64,000 bases of DNA from CAWGJF01 sp963715745 (GTDB lineage Bacteria; Bacteroidota; Ignavibacteria; Ignavibacteriales; Ignavibacteriaceae), in the NCBI GenBank assembly GCA_963715745.1, contig OY970271.1, positions 62,001 to 126,000 on the forward strand. The letters are read 5' to 3'. Positions 50,095-58,833 of this stretch are shown here, in pieces. Each line of letters opens with the position of its first letter. The stretch's first letter is position 1. The notes beneath the pieces were generated by a model that saw only the letters and a list, made by a program, of their open reading frames with translations, was not told the DNA's origin and searched no databases. The position numbers and the translations under genes are program-made.

Positions 50095-50124
50095 AAAAAA
50101 GGAGAGTTACTTACTCTCCTTTTT
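50095..50124 (-). terminator. Terminator after the Lys-rich secreted protein gene
   Basis: GGAGAGT (50101-50107) pairs with ACTCTCC (50113-50119), flanked by A and T runs that extend the stem. Read on the minus strand it ends in six T. It separates the upstream gene from the response regulator. Confidence 0.85.
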
Positions 50125-50159
50125 ATCACAAGGGGCTATTTTCTTATGCCTAAACGAGT

Positions 50160-50546
50160 TTACTGCTTTTTCTCTTTTTGTTTATTGGCATTCTCCTTTG
50201 ATTGGTTTTTGATTGTTGATTTGTTGATATATTTTTTATGGTGTTCTCTGCTTTTTTCAATTTTCTTTATTTCTTTTTCATTTTTATTTAAATGTGTAGT
50301 CTTTGTGCTTTTATTTACACCCTTGAAGTCTGCAGATCCTGCCTTATCAACGGAATTTGATTTTGATTCAATAGTTTTGCCGGATGAGTGATCATTCTTT
50401 AATTGATGCGTCATTTCATTTTTCTTTTGTATTTCCTGTTTAGCAGTTTTATCTGATGTTTTATTTTCCTTGCTTTGTGAAAATGAAATAGAAGCAAAAG
50501 CAAACAATGCAATTATCAGGGATAAAACAAACAACGTTTTTTTCAT
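50160..50546 (-). CDS. Secreted lysine-rich low-complexity protein
   Basis: A 128-aa protein with a clear signal peptide (LFVLSLIIALFAFASISFSQ) and then a highly charged sequence rich in Lys, Asn, Ser and Glu with a few His (THLNK, SREHHKKY). It is probably disordered in the periplasm. No family is recognised. Its place upstream of a CusR/CusS-like pair suggests a stress- or metal-related role, which is inference only. Confidence 0.7.
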   Translation of the reverse strand: MKKTLFVLSLIIALFAFASISFSQSKENKTSDKTAKQEIQKKNEMTHQLKNDHSSGKTIESKSNSVDKAGSADFKGVNKSTKTTHLNKNEKEIKKIEKSREHHKKYINKSTIKNQSKENANKQKEKKQ

Positions 50547-50681
50547 AATTATTTCCTTTAATGCTGTTTTTTATTAATTATTAACTCAAATTTTTATTTA
50601 ACCAGTTCAACTAACTTACTCGGCTGAAATTAATATTTAGTGAATTTTAGATTAAAAAAAATTAATGTTGCCCGGGACTGC

Positions 50682-50996
50682 TTAAAACATCGTATATCTT
50701 TCGCTAAACTTTTTACCTAAAATCGGGATAGATTTTACATCAAGATCCCGGGCTTTGTCAAAATCTGCTTTTGCCCCCTCAAAGTCTCCTAAATCTGCTT
50801 TAATTGTCCCCCTGTTAAAAAATGCAGGAGAGTAATCCGGAAAGATTTGAATAGCTTTATTAAACTCCCTTAGAGCTTCCAGAATTTTGCCATTATCTGC
50901 ATTTCTAGTTCCCTTAATATTATGGTAACGGGCAAGGATTTCATCGATCACTAATCGATCCACCTGGCTGGTCGAAGTTCTGATAAGATATTCCAT
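50682..50996 (-). CDS. Small TPR-repeat protein
   Basis: A 104-aa protein with two tetratricopeptide repeats: GKILEALREFNKAIQIFPDYSPAFFNRGTIKADLGDFEGAKADFDKARDLD. It has no signal peptide and is likely a protein-protein adaptor. It stands alone, in the same direction as the neighbouring DUF2203 gene. Specific partners are unknown. Confidence 0.78.
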   Translation of the reverse strand: MEYLIRTSTSQVDRLVIDEILARYHNIKGTRNADNGKILEALREFNKAIQIFPDYSPAFFNRGTIKADLGDFEGAKADFDKARDLDVKSIPILGKKFSERYTMF

Positions 50997-51148
50997 ATTA
51001 TCTCCGTTAAATATGAAATTAATTTTAAAGAATTGATTTAAGCTGAGGGCAACTTACAATTTGAATATTAAGGCAGGATTAATATATTATTAAAAAATAT
51101 TAATCGATTTGAATTTTGTGGAAAGTACTATTTTACCAATTGCAGAAA

Positions 51149-51535
51149 TTAATCTTCACCAAAATAACTTTCCGGGATTGGTTTCCTTCCGGCAAAACCA
51201 GTTTCAGTTTCATGGTAAAAGCGAATATCCTCTTCGTCACTTTTCCAGCAAAGAAAAACTTCCTTGCCTTCAATTAATGCCGGAAAATCCACCAATCCGA
51301 TTGAGAAGTTCCAGTCTTTAAAGTAACATCCAATCTCTTCAAGCTCAGACATAAATCCATCAATTTCATCGGCGAGTTTTCTGATTTCAGGATTATTTTC
51401 TACATCTCCGTTTACTTCTTCAGCAATTAACCTCATTTCACGACTGGTTGTTAAAATATCTTTAACAATTTTTTTAACAAGCGGAAGTGTGTTCCGGGCT
51501 TCAACAGGAGTAAAATATTTAATATCAGTTGTCAT
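51149..51535 (-). CDS. DUF2203-family protein
   Basis: A 128-aa protein that matches DUF2203: KYFTPVEARNTLPLVKKIVKDIL at the N-terminus, a long helical hairpin, then GCYFKDWNFSIGLVDFPAL and VFLCWKSDEEDIRFYHETETGFAGRKPI. The family is widespread and uncharacterised. It diverges from the thioredoxin-like gene. Confidence 0.9.
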   Translation of the reverse strand: MTTDIKYFTPVEARNTLPLVKKIVKDILTTSREMRLIAEEVNGDVENNPEIRKLADEIDGFMSELEEIGCYFKDWNFSIGLVDFPALIEGKEVFLCWKSDEEDIRFYHETETGFAGRKPIPESYFGED

Positions 51536-51686
51536 TATTATTCAAATTATTGTCTGTTATTAAACTATAAACAAAATAATCGGAATCAAAGTTCGAAATT
51601 TTCACTCAAAAATAACTGAAACCATTTTCATAAAAATTTATCTAATGGAAGTATAAAGTCTTTTTTCATCAAATACAGGGGAAATT

Positions 51687-52316
51687 TTGAATCAATCCGA
51701 TTTACTCACTGAAGCTCTAAAAACAAGCCTTGATTATAAAGAATACAAAGTCCAGGCTGAAAGAGAATTACACTCATTTGATTTGTTCACAGCAGATAAG
51801 ACTGCAATTAAGAGAAATAATGCGAGATTAATAAATCTTGCACGAATGTCCCGGATAGAAAAGCAATTCCAGCCAGAAAATGAATCGATTGAAGCATTAA
51901 ATAAAATACACCAAAAATTGTTTTGGATTGTAATTTCAGAAAACTGGTGTGGAGATTCGGCTCAAAGCTTACCCATTATTGCAAAACTTGTTTCGCTTAA
52001 TTCAATGATTGAATTCAAAATTGTTTTAAGAGATAAAAATCCTGAATTAATGAACAACTACCTTACCAATGGGAAAAGAAGTATTCCGAAGCTTATTATT
52101 TTTGATGAAGACTTTCAGGAGTTGACTACCTGGGGCCCACGCCCTGAAACTGCCCACATGTTAATGGGAAAAATGCTGGAAGAACAATTAGAAAAATCTG
52201 AAAGATTAAAAAAACTTCATCTGTGGTATGCTAAAAACAGTGGGAAAGAGATTGAAAATGAAATTATTTTTTTAATGAAGCTTTATGTGCTAAGTAAAAA
52301 TGTTAGCGTTTTTTAA
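51687..52316 (+). CDS. Thioredoxin-fold protein with a single active-site cysteine
   Basis: A 209-aa protein. A thioredoxin-like core carries IVISENWCGDSAQSLPII, where WCGDS replaces the WCxxC motif, so only one Cys is present. This fits the thioredoxin_9-like subgroup rather than a disulfide reductase. Later parts (RSIPKLIIFDEDFQELTTWGPRP) keep the cis-Pro loop. The start is TTG with GGGG upstream. The substrate is unknown; a monothiol role is likely. Confidence 0.85.
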   Translation: MNQSDLLTEALKTSLDYKEYKVQAERELHSFDLFTADKTAIKRNNARLINLARMSRIEKQFQPENESIEALNKIHQKLFWIVISENWCGDSAQSLPIIAKLVSLNSMIEFKIVLRDKNPELMNNYLTNGKRSIPKLIIFDEDFQELTTWGPRPETAHMLMGKMLEEQLEKSERLKKLHLWYAKNSGKEIENEIIFLMKLYVLSKNVSVF

Positions 52317-52460
52317 AAAAATTAAATTGAAATTATTTTACCTCACTAAATTGTTAACGTGTATAAAGAGTTGTCTGGACGAACAATACATTATTTAGCA
52401 TAATTGTTGTTAAATTTGCAAGTAGAAATTATGTATTAACAAAATAAAAAAGGGGAAAAT

Positions 52461-53954
52461 ATGAAAAGAATTTTACGTCTTGCATTCATTTCGTTGTTTG
52501 CAATTTCCATTCAATCATTTTCTCAATCGCCTGTTGTTCAATCAGTTATTAATAAAACCAACATTGATTCCCTTATGTTCAGAGTCCAGGAACTATCAGG
52601 TGAAGTGCAAACAATAATCGGTGGAACACCTTACACCATTGTTTCGAGGAACAAATATCAGCCGAGTAATGATATGGCGGCAAATTATATAAAACAAAAA
52701 CTTGAAAGCTATGGTTTGACAGTTTATGATCAATGGTTTAGCGGGACAGGCAGAAACGTATTTGGGGTTCAGCTGGGAACATTATATCCGAACAAACAAT
52801 ATATAATTTGTGCACATTATGATGATATGCCTTCGGGATCAGTTGCCCCCGGAGCTGATGACAACGGAAGCGGAACCTGCGCTGTTCTTGAGGCTGCCCG
52901 AATCTTTACTCAATATGAATCTGAATATACTATCATTTATGCTTTGTGGGATGAAGAAGAGCAGGGTCTTGTTGGCAGCGATTATTATGCACAGCAAGCT
53001 TACGTTGCCGGTGATTCTATTATGGGAGTTCTAAATATGGATATGATTGCATATGATTCTAATAATGATTACGTGGCAGAAGTTCATACACGAAACATTG
53101 CAAACTCAAATGCACTTAAAGATCTGATGATTTCAACTAATACACTTTACAATCTTGGAGCAAACCTTAATACAATTAATCCAGGTTCAGGTTCCAGCGA
53201 TCAGGCTTCTTTTTGGTCCAGAGGATATGGAGCAATTTTATTGATTGAAAATTATTATGGCGGTGATTTCAATGCTTATTATCATACGGTCAATGATTTA
53301 ATTTCACACTACAACCCGGCATATTTTTTACGACTTAGTAAACTTACTTTTGCATCACTAGCCACTCTTACAAATCTTGTTGAAATTGTTCCCGTTGAGC
53401 TTGCTTCATTCTCTGCATCATTGAATAATAATGTTGTTAATATCGAATGGTCAACTGCAAGTGAATTAAACAACAGGGGATTTGAAATTGAAAGAGCGAT
53501 AGACTTTAATAACTTTTCAACCATTGGATTTGAAGAAGGTAATGGAACAACATCAGAACAACATTATTATCAGTATTCTGATAATGTTGATTTGGCAGGC
53601 ACACATACAATCCACTACCGGCTAAAGCAAATTGATTTTGATGGCACCGCAGAGTATAGTGAAGTATTAGACGTAATATATGATATGCCGGCAGAGTTTG
53701 TGCTCAATCAAAACTATCCAAATCCATTTAACCCTACAACAATGATTTCGTTTAAACTTGCAAAAGATTCATACACAACTTTGAGAGTATATGATTTTCT
53801 TGGAAGAGAAGTAAACACTTTAGTGAATGGATTTACAGCAGCAGGTTCATACAACATTAGTTTTAATGCGTCATCGCTTCCAAGCGGAACTTATTATTAC
53901 ACTCTTACTTCAGAAGGCTTTACAAAAACTAATAAAATGATTCTATTAAGATAA
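52461..53954 (+). CDS. Secreted M28-family aminopeptidase with type IX sorting domain
   Basis: A 497-aa protein. A signal peptide (FISLFAISIQSFSQ) is followed by an M28 zinc peptidase domain with metal ligands in IICAHYDD, GADDNGSG, and LWDEEEQGLVGSDYY, plus NMDMIAYDS. A fibronectin-like linker (VELASFSASLNNNVVNIEW) leads to the C-terminal sorting domain (NQNYPNPFNPTTMISFKL... to KTNKMILLR). It is an extracellular or cell-surface peptidase. A terminator follows. Confidence 0.93.
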   Translation: MKRILRLAFISLFAISIQSFSQSPVVQSVINKTNIDSLMFRVQELSGEVQTIIGGTPYTIVSRNKYQPSNDMAANYIKQKLESYGLTVYDQWFSGTGRNVFGVQLGTLYPNKQYIICAHYDDMPSGSVAPGADDNGSGTCAVLEAARIFTQYESEYTIIYALWDEEEQGLVGSDYYAQQAYVAGDSIMGVLNMDMIAYDSNNDYVAEVHTRNIANSNALKDLMISTNTLYNLGANLNTINPGSGSSDQASFWSRGYGAILLIENYYGGDFNAYYHTVNDLISHYNPAYFLRLSKLTFASLATLTNLVEIVPVELASFSASLNNNVVNIEWSTASELNNRGFEIERAIDFNNFSTIGFEEGNGTTSEQHYYQYSDNVDLAGTHTIHYRLKQIDFDGTAEYSEVLDVIYDMPAEFVLNQNYPNPFNPTTMISFKLAKDSYTTLRVYDFLGREVNTLVNGFTAAGSYNISFNASSLPSGTYYYTLTSEGFTKTNKMILLR

Positions 53955-53977
53955 GTTACTCTAAAATGAAAATTGAG

Positions 53978-54001
53978 AAGGCTCCATCCGGGGCCTTTTT
54001 T
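53978..54001 (+). terminator. Terminator between the M28 peptidase and acyl-CoA synthetase genes
   Basis: AAGGCTCC (53978-53985) pairs with GGGGCCTT (53990-53997) with one wobble, followed by T-rich sequence that includes the stop of the convergent gene. Confidence 0.82.
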
Positions 54002-55706
54002 ATTTATTGTTTACCAGATACCTCTTTATTTTTTGTGTGGTTGTTTTCTCAAATTCATTTTCCCTAACGTAAAATTTCCTGATTTGTTTGTAGGAAGATA
54101 ATTCCTTATTCACTTCTTTAATTACTTCAGACATCTTTTCATTCATCAATTCAGGTGTAATATCCACAAAATTCTTTTCCGAATATTCTATAAATGCTTC
54201 TGCATCGATAACAATCTGGGCGGCTATAATTTCGTCGTGCTTTTCATTTTTTTCACCATAGACCATAGATTCAAGCACAAACGGATGCCTGTTAAGAATA
54301 TCTTCTATCTCTTCGGGAAATACATTTTTTCCGTTATTTGCAATTATCACATTCTTTTTCCTACCACTTATATGAAGAAAACCATCTTCGTCAAAACATC
54401 CCAAATCGCCGGTCCTAAACCATCCGTCAGCAAATGAGTCATCAGTTAATTTCTGATTTTTATAATAACCGGGCATTACATTATCACCCTTAACATAAAT
54501 TTCACCGATTCCCTCTTCGTCCGGTTCATTTATTTTTACCTGAACACCCGGCAAAGGAAGCCCGGCTGAGTCATCCTTAAAATTATTTAACCTGTTTAAG
54601 GTTAAAATTGGAGATGTTTCAGTTAATCCATAACCCTGAATAAATCCAAAGCCAAATTCCCTAAGTCCTTTAGCAACTTTAGGATCGGGCGCAGCACCGC
54701 CGGCTATAAATAATCTTATAGATCCTCCGAATCGATTGTGGAGTTCTTTAAACACTTTTCGCTTTGCACCATCCCAGCCAATGTTCGTAATAAAGTTTGT
54801 AATTTTAATTAATGGTGGAACTATTTTAGATTTTATTTTGTCATCCTGAATCGACTTATAAATTCTTTTGAACATTTTATCATATAGTAAGGGAACACCG
54901 AGAAGTATTGTCGCTTTGACTTTTTGAAGGTCTTCAACCACAGTTCTCAATGATCTTGCATAATGCGCAGATCCACCCGAATAAAGCGGACATAAGAATC
55001 CGCAAGTACACTCATAAGTATGATGCATCGGAAGAACTGAAAGGAAACGGTCCTCTGGTCCTATTTCAATCATGCTCGTCATAGCCATTAAATTTGATGC
55101 AAGATTTTTCTGACTAAGCATAACACCTTTAGCTCTTCCAAGTGATCCTGAAGTAAAAATAATTTCTGAAAAATCTTCCGGGATAATTTCAGGAAGTTTT
55201 ACATTAGTATCTTTTTGTTCAGCTATCATTCCAGGCATTGAGTAGAACCCATCCCTGTCAGAGAGAATATCCATCCCGATATAATATTTTAAATGAAGCA
55301 AAGAATATTTTTTATCAGCAAATAGATGTTCAAATGCTTCCGAGAATACAACAGCTTTTGTATCAGACTCGTGTAAAATATTCAGAATCTCATTTTGGTT
55401 GAGGTTTTTATCGATCGGTACAATAACTAAATTGAAGCACATTGCTGATAAGTATGTAATCCCCCATTGAACACGGTTGTCTCCTATCACAGCAATGTGA
55501 TCCCTTTCTTTAATTCCAATTTCAATTAGTGCTTTTCCGAATTTTATTACATTATCATAAAGCTGGGCATAAGTTAATTTTGATATCGGGTAGTCCGTAA
55601 GATCTTCAAGAGCAATTTTATCTTTGAACTCTTTTGCTGATCTCAACAGCAAATCCTGGATGGACTTTATTTGAGGTACATTATATAAAGGCAAATCTTG
55701 TTTCAT
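54000..55706 (-). CDS. AMP-dependent acyl-CoA synthetase (long-chain fatty acid--CoA ligase family)
   Basis: A 568-aa ANL-superfamily enzyme. The AMP-binding loop is IIFTSGSLGRAKGVMLSQKNL (the usual TSGTTG reads TSGSLG). Other family blocks are QGYGLTETSPILTLNR, GDNVMPGYYKN, DGWFRTGDLGCFDEDGFLHISGRKKNVI and the C-terminal TTTQKIKRYL. It activates a carboxylic acid, probably a fatty acid, at the membrane. It diverges from the MATE-like gene. Confidence 0.92.
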   Translation of the reverse strand: MKQDLPLYNVPQIKSIQDLLLRSAKEFKDKIALEDLTDYPISKLTYAQLYDNVIKFGKALIEIGIKERDHIAVIGDNRVQWGITYLSAMCFNLVIVPIDKNLNQNEILNILHESDTKAVVFSEAFEHLFADKKYSLLHLKYYIGMDILSDRDGFYSMPGMIAEQKDTNVKLPEIIPEDFSEIIFTSGSLGRAKGVMLSQKNLASNLMAMTSMIEIGPEDRFLSVLPMHHTYECTCGFLCPLYSGGSAHYARSLRTVVEDLQKVKATILLGVPLLYDKMFKRIYKSIQDDKIKSKIVPPLIKITNFITNIGWDGAKRKVFKELHNRFGGSIRLFIAGGAAPDPKVAKGLREFGFGFIQGYGLTETSPILTLNRLNNFKDDSAGLPLPGVQVKINEPDEEGIGEIYVKGDNVMPGYYKNQKLTDDSFADGWFRTGDLGCFDEDGFLHISGRKKNVIIANNGKNVFPEEIEDILNRHPFVLESMVYGEKNEKHDEIIAAQIVIDAEAFIEYSEKNFVDITPELMNEKMSEVIKEVNKELSSYKQIRKFYVRENEFEKTTTQKIKRYLVNNK

Positions 55707-55821
55707 TATTTCCCCTTAATTTGTTTAAACAAACATAACTAATCTATTATCCATTCTGAATTCCATTTTTACAGAAGATAATTGTTATTTTTCATTTTCA
55801 ATATGTAATCTTCCGGGAAAA

Positions 55822-57117
55822 ATGCCTGAACATCAAACTGATTTAAGTTACAGAAAAATATTTATCTTCTGGGTTCCGCTTGCGGCAACATGGTTGATGA
55901 TGTCAGTTGAAGGTCCTTTCCTTGCAGCATTAATTGCAAGATCGCCAATGCCTAAATTTAATCTTGCTGCCTATGGTGTTGCATATTCATTTGCATTAAT
56001 AATTGAAGCTCCGGTCATTATGATGATGAGCGCTTCAACTGCATTAGTGAAAGATTTTAATTCCTTTATAAAGCTGAGGAATTTTACTTTTTCTTTAAGT
56101 TCCGCAATTACAATTATAATGCTGATTTTAATAATCCCTGATATTTTTTATTTCATAACTACTGATCTAATTAATCTCCCCGATGAAGTGTCACGGTTAA
56201 CTCATATTGCTACGGTTATTCTCATTCCCTGGCCGGGAGCTATTGGCTACAGAAGATTTTACCAGGGTGTTTTGATCAGAAACGAATTAACCCGGAGAGT
56301 TGCATACGGAACGATTATCCGGCTTGCGGCTATGGCAATGACAGCTTCTATTTTATTTATAATATTTAAAACAGAGGGTGTTATTATTGGGGCTGCTTCA
56401 CTGACAGCAGGTGTTACTTCTGAGGCGATTGCCAGCCGGTTTATGGTAAACGATGTAATCAAAAGATTAAAGATGAAAATTTCTGACAAAATTCTTTCAT
56501 TTAAAGAAATTTTTCAATTCTATTATCCACTTGCGCTTACTTCATTAATTGGACTTGGAATCCAGCCTTTGGTGACTTTCCTAATCGGACAAAGCCGAAT
56601 GGCAATTGAATCACTTGCGGTATTACCTGTTGTCACATCTTTTGTTTTCATTTTCAGAGCAATGGGACTTTCTTTCCAGGAAGTAGTAATTGCACTACTA
56701 AGCCAGGACAAGAAAAATTACAAAATGATTATAAACTTTGCTTCAATTCTTGCAATTTCTCTTGTGGCTATATTGGCAATTATTTCATTTTCCAGCTTGT
56801 CGCAAATTTGGTTCAAGGATGTTTCAGGTCTATCAGATTTACTTGCTGAATTTGCCAGGATACCATTAATGATAATGGCAATATTCCCTGCGCTAACTGT
56901 TTTAATTAATGTTCAAAGAGGAATATTAGTAAATAATAACTTTACTAAACCTATAACCTTAGCGACTGTAATTGAATTTATATTTGTAATAGCATCAATG
57001 TTGGTTGCTATTAAATATTTTTCGGCGGTTGGAGCGATTGCGGCTACACTCGCATTTGTAATAGGAAGAATAATGTCCAACACTTATCTGGGCTACTCAA
57101 TCAAAAAGATTGATTAG
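55822..57117 (+). CDS. MATE/MOP-superfamily-like membrane transporter
   Basis: A 431-aa protein with about 12 predicted membrane helices. The first repeat begins KIFIFWVPLAATWLMMSVEGPFLAALIAR and a second related half begins KEIFQFYYPLALTSLIGLGIQPLVTFLIG. This two-fold arrangement with P-L-A in helix 1 is typical of MATE and related flippases or exporters. The substrate is unknown. Confidence 0.8.
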   Translation: MPEHQTDLSYRKIFIFWVPLAATWLMMSVEGPFLAALIARSPMPKFNLAAYGVAYSFALIIEAPVIMMMSASTALVKDFNSFIKLRNFTFSLSSAITIIMLILIIPDIFYFITTDLINLPDEVSRLTHIATVILIPWPGAIGYRRFYQGVLIRNELTRRVAYGTIIRLAAMAMTASILFIIFKTEGVIIGAASLTAGVTSEAIASRFMVNDVIKRLKMKISDKILSFKEIFQFYYPLALTSLIGLGIQPLVTFLIGQSRMAIESLAVLPVVTSFVFIFRAMGLSFQEVVIALLSQDKKNYKMIINFASILAISLVAILAIISFSSLSQIWFKDVSGLSDLLAEFARIPLMIMAIFPALTVLINVQRGILVNNNFTKPITLATVIEFIFVIASMLVAIKYFSAVGAIAATLAFVIGRIMSNTYLGYSIKKID

Positions 57118-57163
57118 AAAAATCAGACAAAAAATATTTAGTTCTAAATCCGGTTAATTATTT

Positions 57164-57655
57164 TTATAAAGGAAGGTAATATGTTATTGCCAGACTTTCC
57201 ACTCCGGGGTTCAATTTACCAAGACTTGCATTTGACACATGGAAAAAACTTATCCCTGCACGGACATCATTTTCAAATCTTGCTGTAAGTTCAAATCCTG
57301 ATCTGAATTCCAGCAGAAAATAAAGATCTTTGCTTTTATGTTTATAATAAATACTTGGTGCAAAGCTGGGAGTAAAATATAAAAATGATGTTATATGAAA
57401 ATCTTTAAATAGCCCCACAAAAAGATTAATGGCCCCATCAGTGTTAGTCATAAAACCGCTGAAAGGTTTAACAACCCAGTCAACGCTACTCATTTTATAT
57501 TCAACTCTTACTTCAAGAGAGGGTCTTTCTTCCTGCAGAAAATCAAAAACAGCAGTTGAAAGAGCAAGGTAGTTTTTTTGCTGAACAGGTTGAGACAGGA
57601 CCTGTAGCGAGCTTAAAAATAAAATTATGCAAAGCATTTGTAAAAATTTATGCAT
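57164..57655 (-). CDS. PagL-like outer-membrane lipid A 3-O-deacylase (acyloxyacyl hydrolase family)
   Basis: A 163-aa protein with a signal peptide and an eight-strand-barrel pattern. The C-terminal block FFHVSNASLGKLNPGVESLAITYYLPL in type carries H139, S141 and E153. This H-x-S...E spacing (+2, +14) equals that of the PagL triad (H126, S128, E140 in Pseudomonas), and the NPG motif is conserved. It should remove the 3-O acyl chain of lipid A from the outer leaflet. Overall similarity outside this block is weak. Confidence 0.72.
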   Translation of the reverse strand: MHKFLQMLCIILFLSSLQVLSQPVQQKNYLALSTAVFDFLQEERPSLEVRVEYKMSSVDWVVKPFSGFMTNTDGAINLFVGLFKDFHITSFLYFTPSFAPSIYYKHKSKDLYFLLEFRSGFELTARFENDVRAGISFFHVSNASLGKLNPGVESLAITYYLPL

Positions 57656-57711
57656 AAACTTTTTTAATTAAGGTTAAAGTACTGGTAGAAATTTGGGAAG
57701 GAAATTAATAT

Positions 57712-57748
57712 TAAAAAAAAATCCGTGCGGTGATTTACCGCACGGATT
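57712..57748 (-). terminator. Terminator of the PorV-like gene
   Basis: AATCCGTGCGGT (57720-57731) and ACCGCACGGATT (57737-57748) form a perfect 12-bp stem with a 5-nt loop. On the minus strand it is followed by a T-run (57712-57719). Confidence 0.94.
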
Positions 57749-57776
57749 GAAATCTGAAATATTTGCTGTATAAAAC

Positions 57777-58805
57777 TTAGAATCCTAATGTAATAGCAAA
57801 TATATGACTGCCATCAAAATATTTTGTATCTCTGAAAGCATAGTCTATTTTGATGCCGAATCCTTCTATATTATAATCGATCCCAGCACCAGCAGTGAAG
57901 CCATAAATGTAATTATCAGATTCCTGAGTGGCAAACTGGTAGCCTGCTCTTACAAAGAACATATTATTATAACCATATTCGGCACCCAGCTTACTTTCGT
58001 CACCCGAGAAATTGTTGTTTTGATAAACACCGCTAAACTGAAGTGAATTAACTTCATCTAATACTGGTTTATAACCAACAGCTAATTGAAAATTAGATGG
58101 CAATTCAAATGGGGCTGCGTCAACTTTATAATATTGTGGAGGTCTATTTAAGTTCTCAACGGTTGCTTGAGTAAGCAGACCTGTTCCTGAATAAGTCATT
58201 TCCGGGCCAATATTTTTCAGTACAACACCAATACTAAGTCCATTTAGATCTGCAAGATCGTCATAGATTACCCCCACATCAAAAGCAACTCCATTAGCAG
58301 AGGCATCACCAAGTGTTTCGCTAATAAAATTACTCGTTAAACCAACAGAGATTCTATCAGTTAGTTGGCGTGAATAACTCACTCCTGCTACAAGCATTTG
58401 TGGGGAAAAAGTAGCACCTGTACCATCCGGGTTTTGCGTTGTTGTTACTAAGATATCTCCAATTGATAATGCTTTAATACTTAAAGAAAGTGCTCCGAAT
58501 CCTTCAAAATTCGCAGCAACAGCACCATATTCAACACCTATATCAGCAATGTATGACATATGTGAGAATAATACTTGAGAAGAATTATCCATTCTTGCAA
58601 CACCAGCAGGATTCCAGAATAATGATTCCAATCCATACGAAGTTGCAATATTTGCTTCACCCATGGCAATACCACGGGGTCCAACCGGGATAAGCAGCTC
58701 TGCTGCACCACCCGTACCAGTTCTATTTCCACCTCCGGCATATGCAACATCAAGCATAAGCAGGAGGGTAAAAACTACCGTTAATAAGTTTACTATTTTT
58801 TTCAT
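57777..58805 (-). CDS. PorV/PorQ-family outer-membrane protein
   Basis: A 342-aa barrel protein. After the signal peptide comes GGAAELLIPVGPRGIAMGEANIATSYGLESLFWNPAG, the PorV/UPF0164 signature. Strand-rich sequence follows and the protein ends in IFAITLGF with terminal Phe. PorV proteins shuttle cargo in the type IX system. The start is set at ATG 58805 because AGGAG lies 5-6 nt upstream; the longer frame to 58832 would put that site inside the coding sequence. Confidence 0.88.
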   Translation of the reverse strand: MKKIVNLLTVVFTLLLMLDVAYAGGGNRTGTGGAAELLIPVGPRGIAMGEANIATSYGLESLFWNPAGVARMDNSSQVLFSHMSYIADIGVEYGAVAANFEGFGALSLSIKALSIGDILVTTTQNPDGTGATFSPQMLVAGVSYSRQLTDRISVGLTSNFISETLGDASANGVAFDVGVIYDDLADLNGLSIGVVLKNIGPEMTYSGTGLLTQATVENLNRPPQYYKVDAAPFELPSNFQLAVGYKPVLDEVNSLQFSGVYQNNNFSGDESKLGAEYGYNNMFFVRAGYQFATQESDNYIYGFTAGAGIDYNIEGFGIKIDYAFRDTKYFDGSHIFAITLGF

Positions 58806-58833
58806 TTTTACTCCTATTAAACTTGATTTCATT

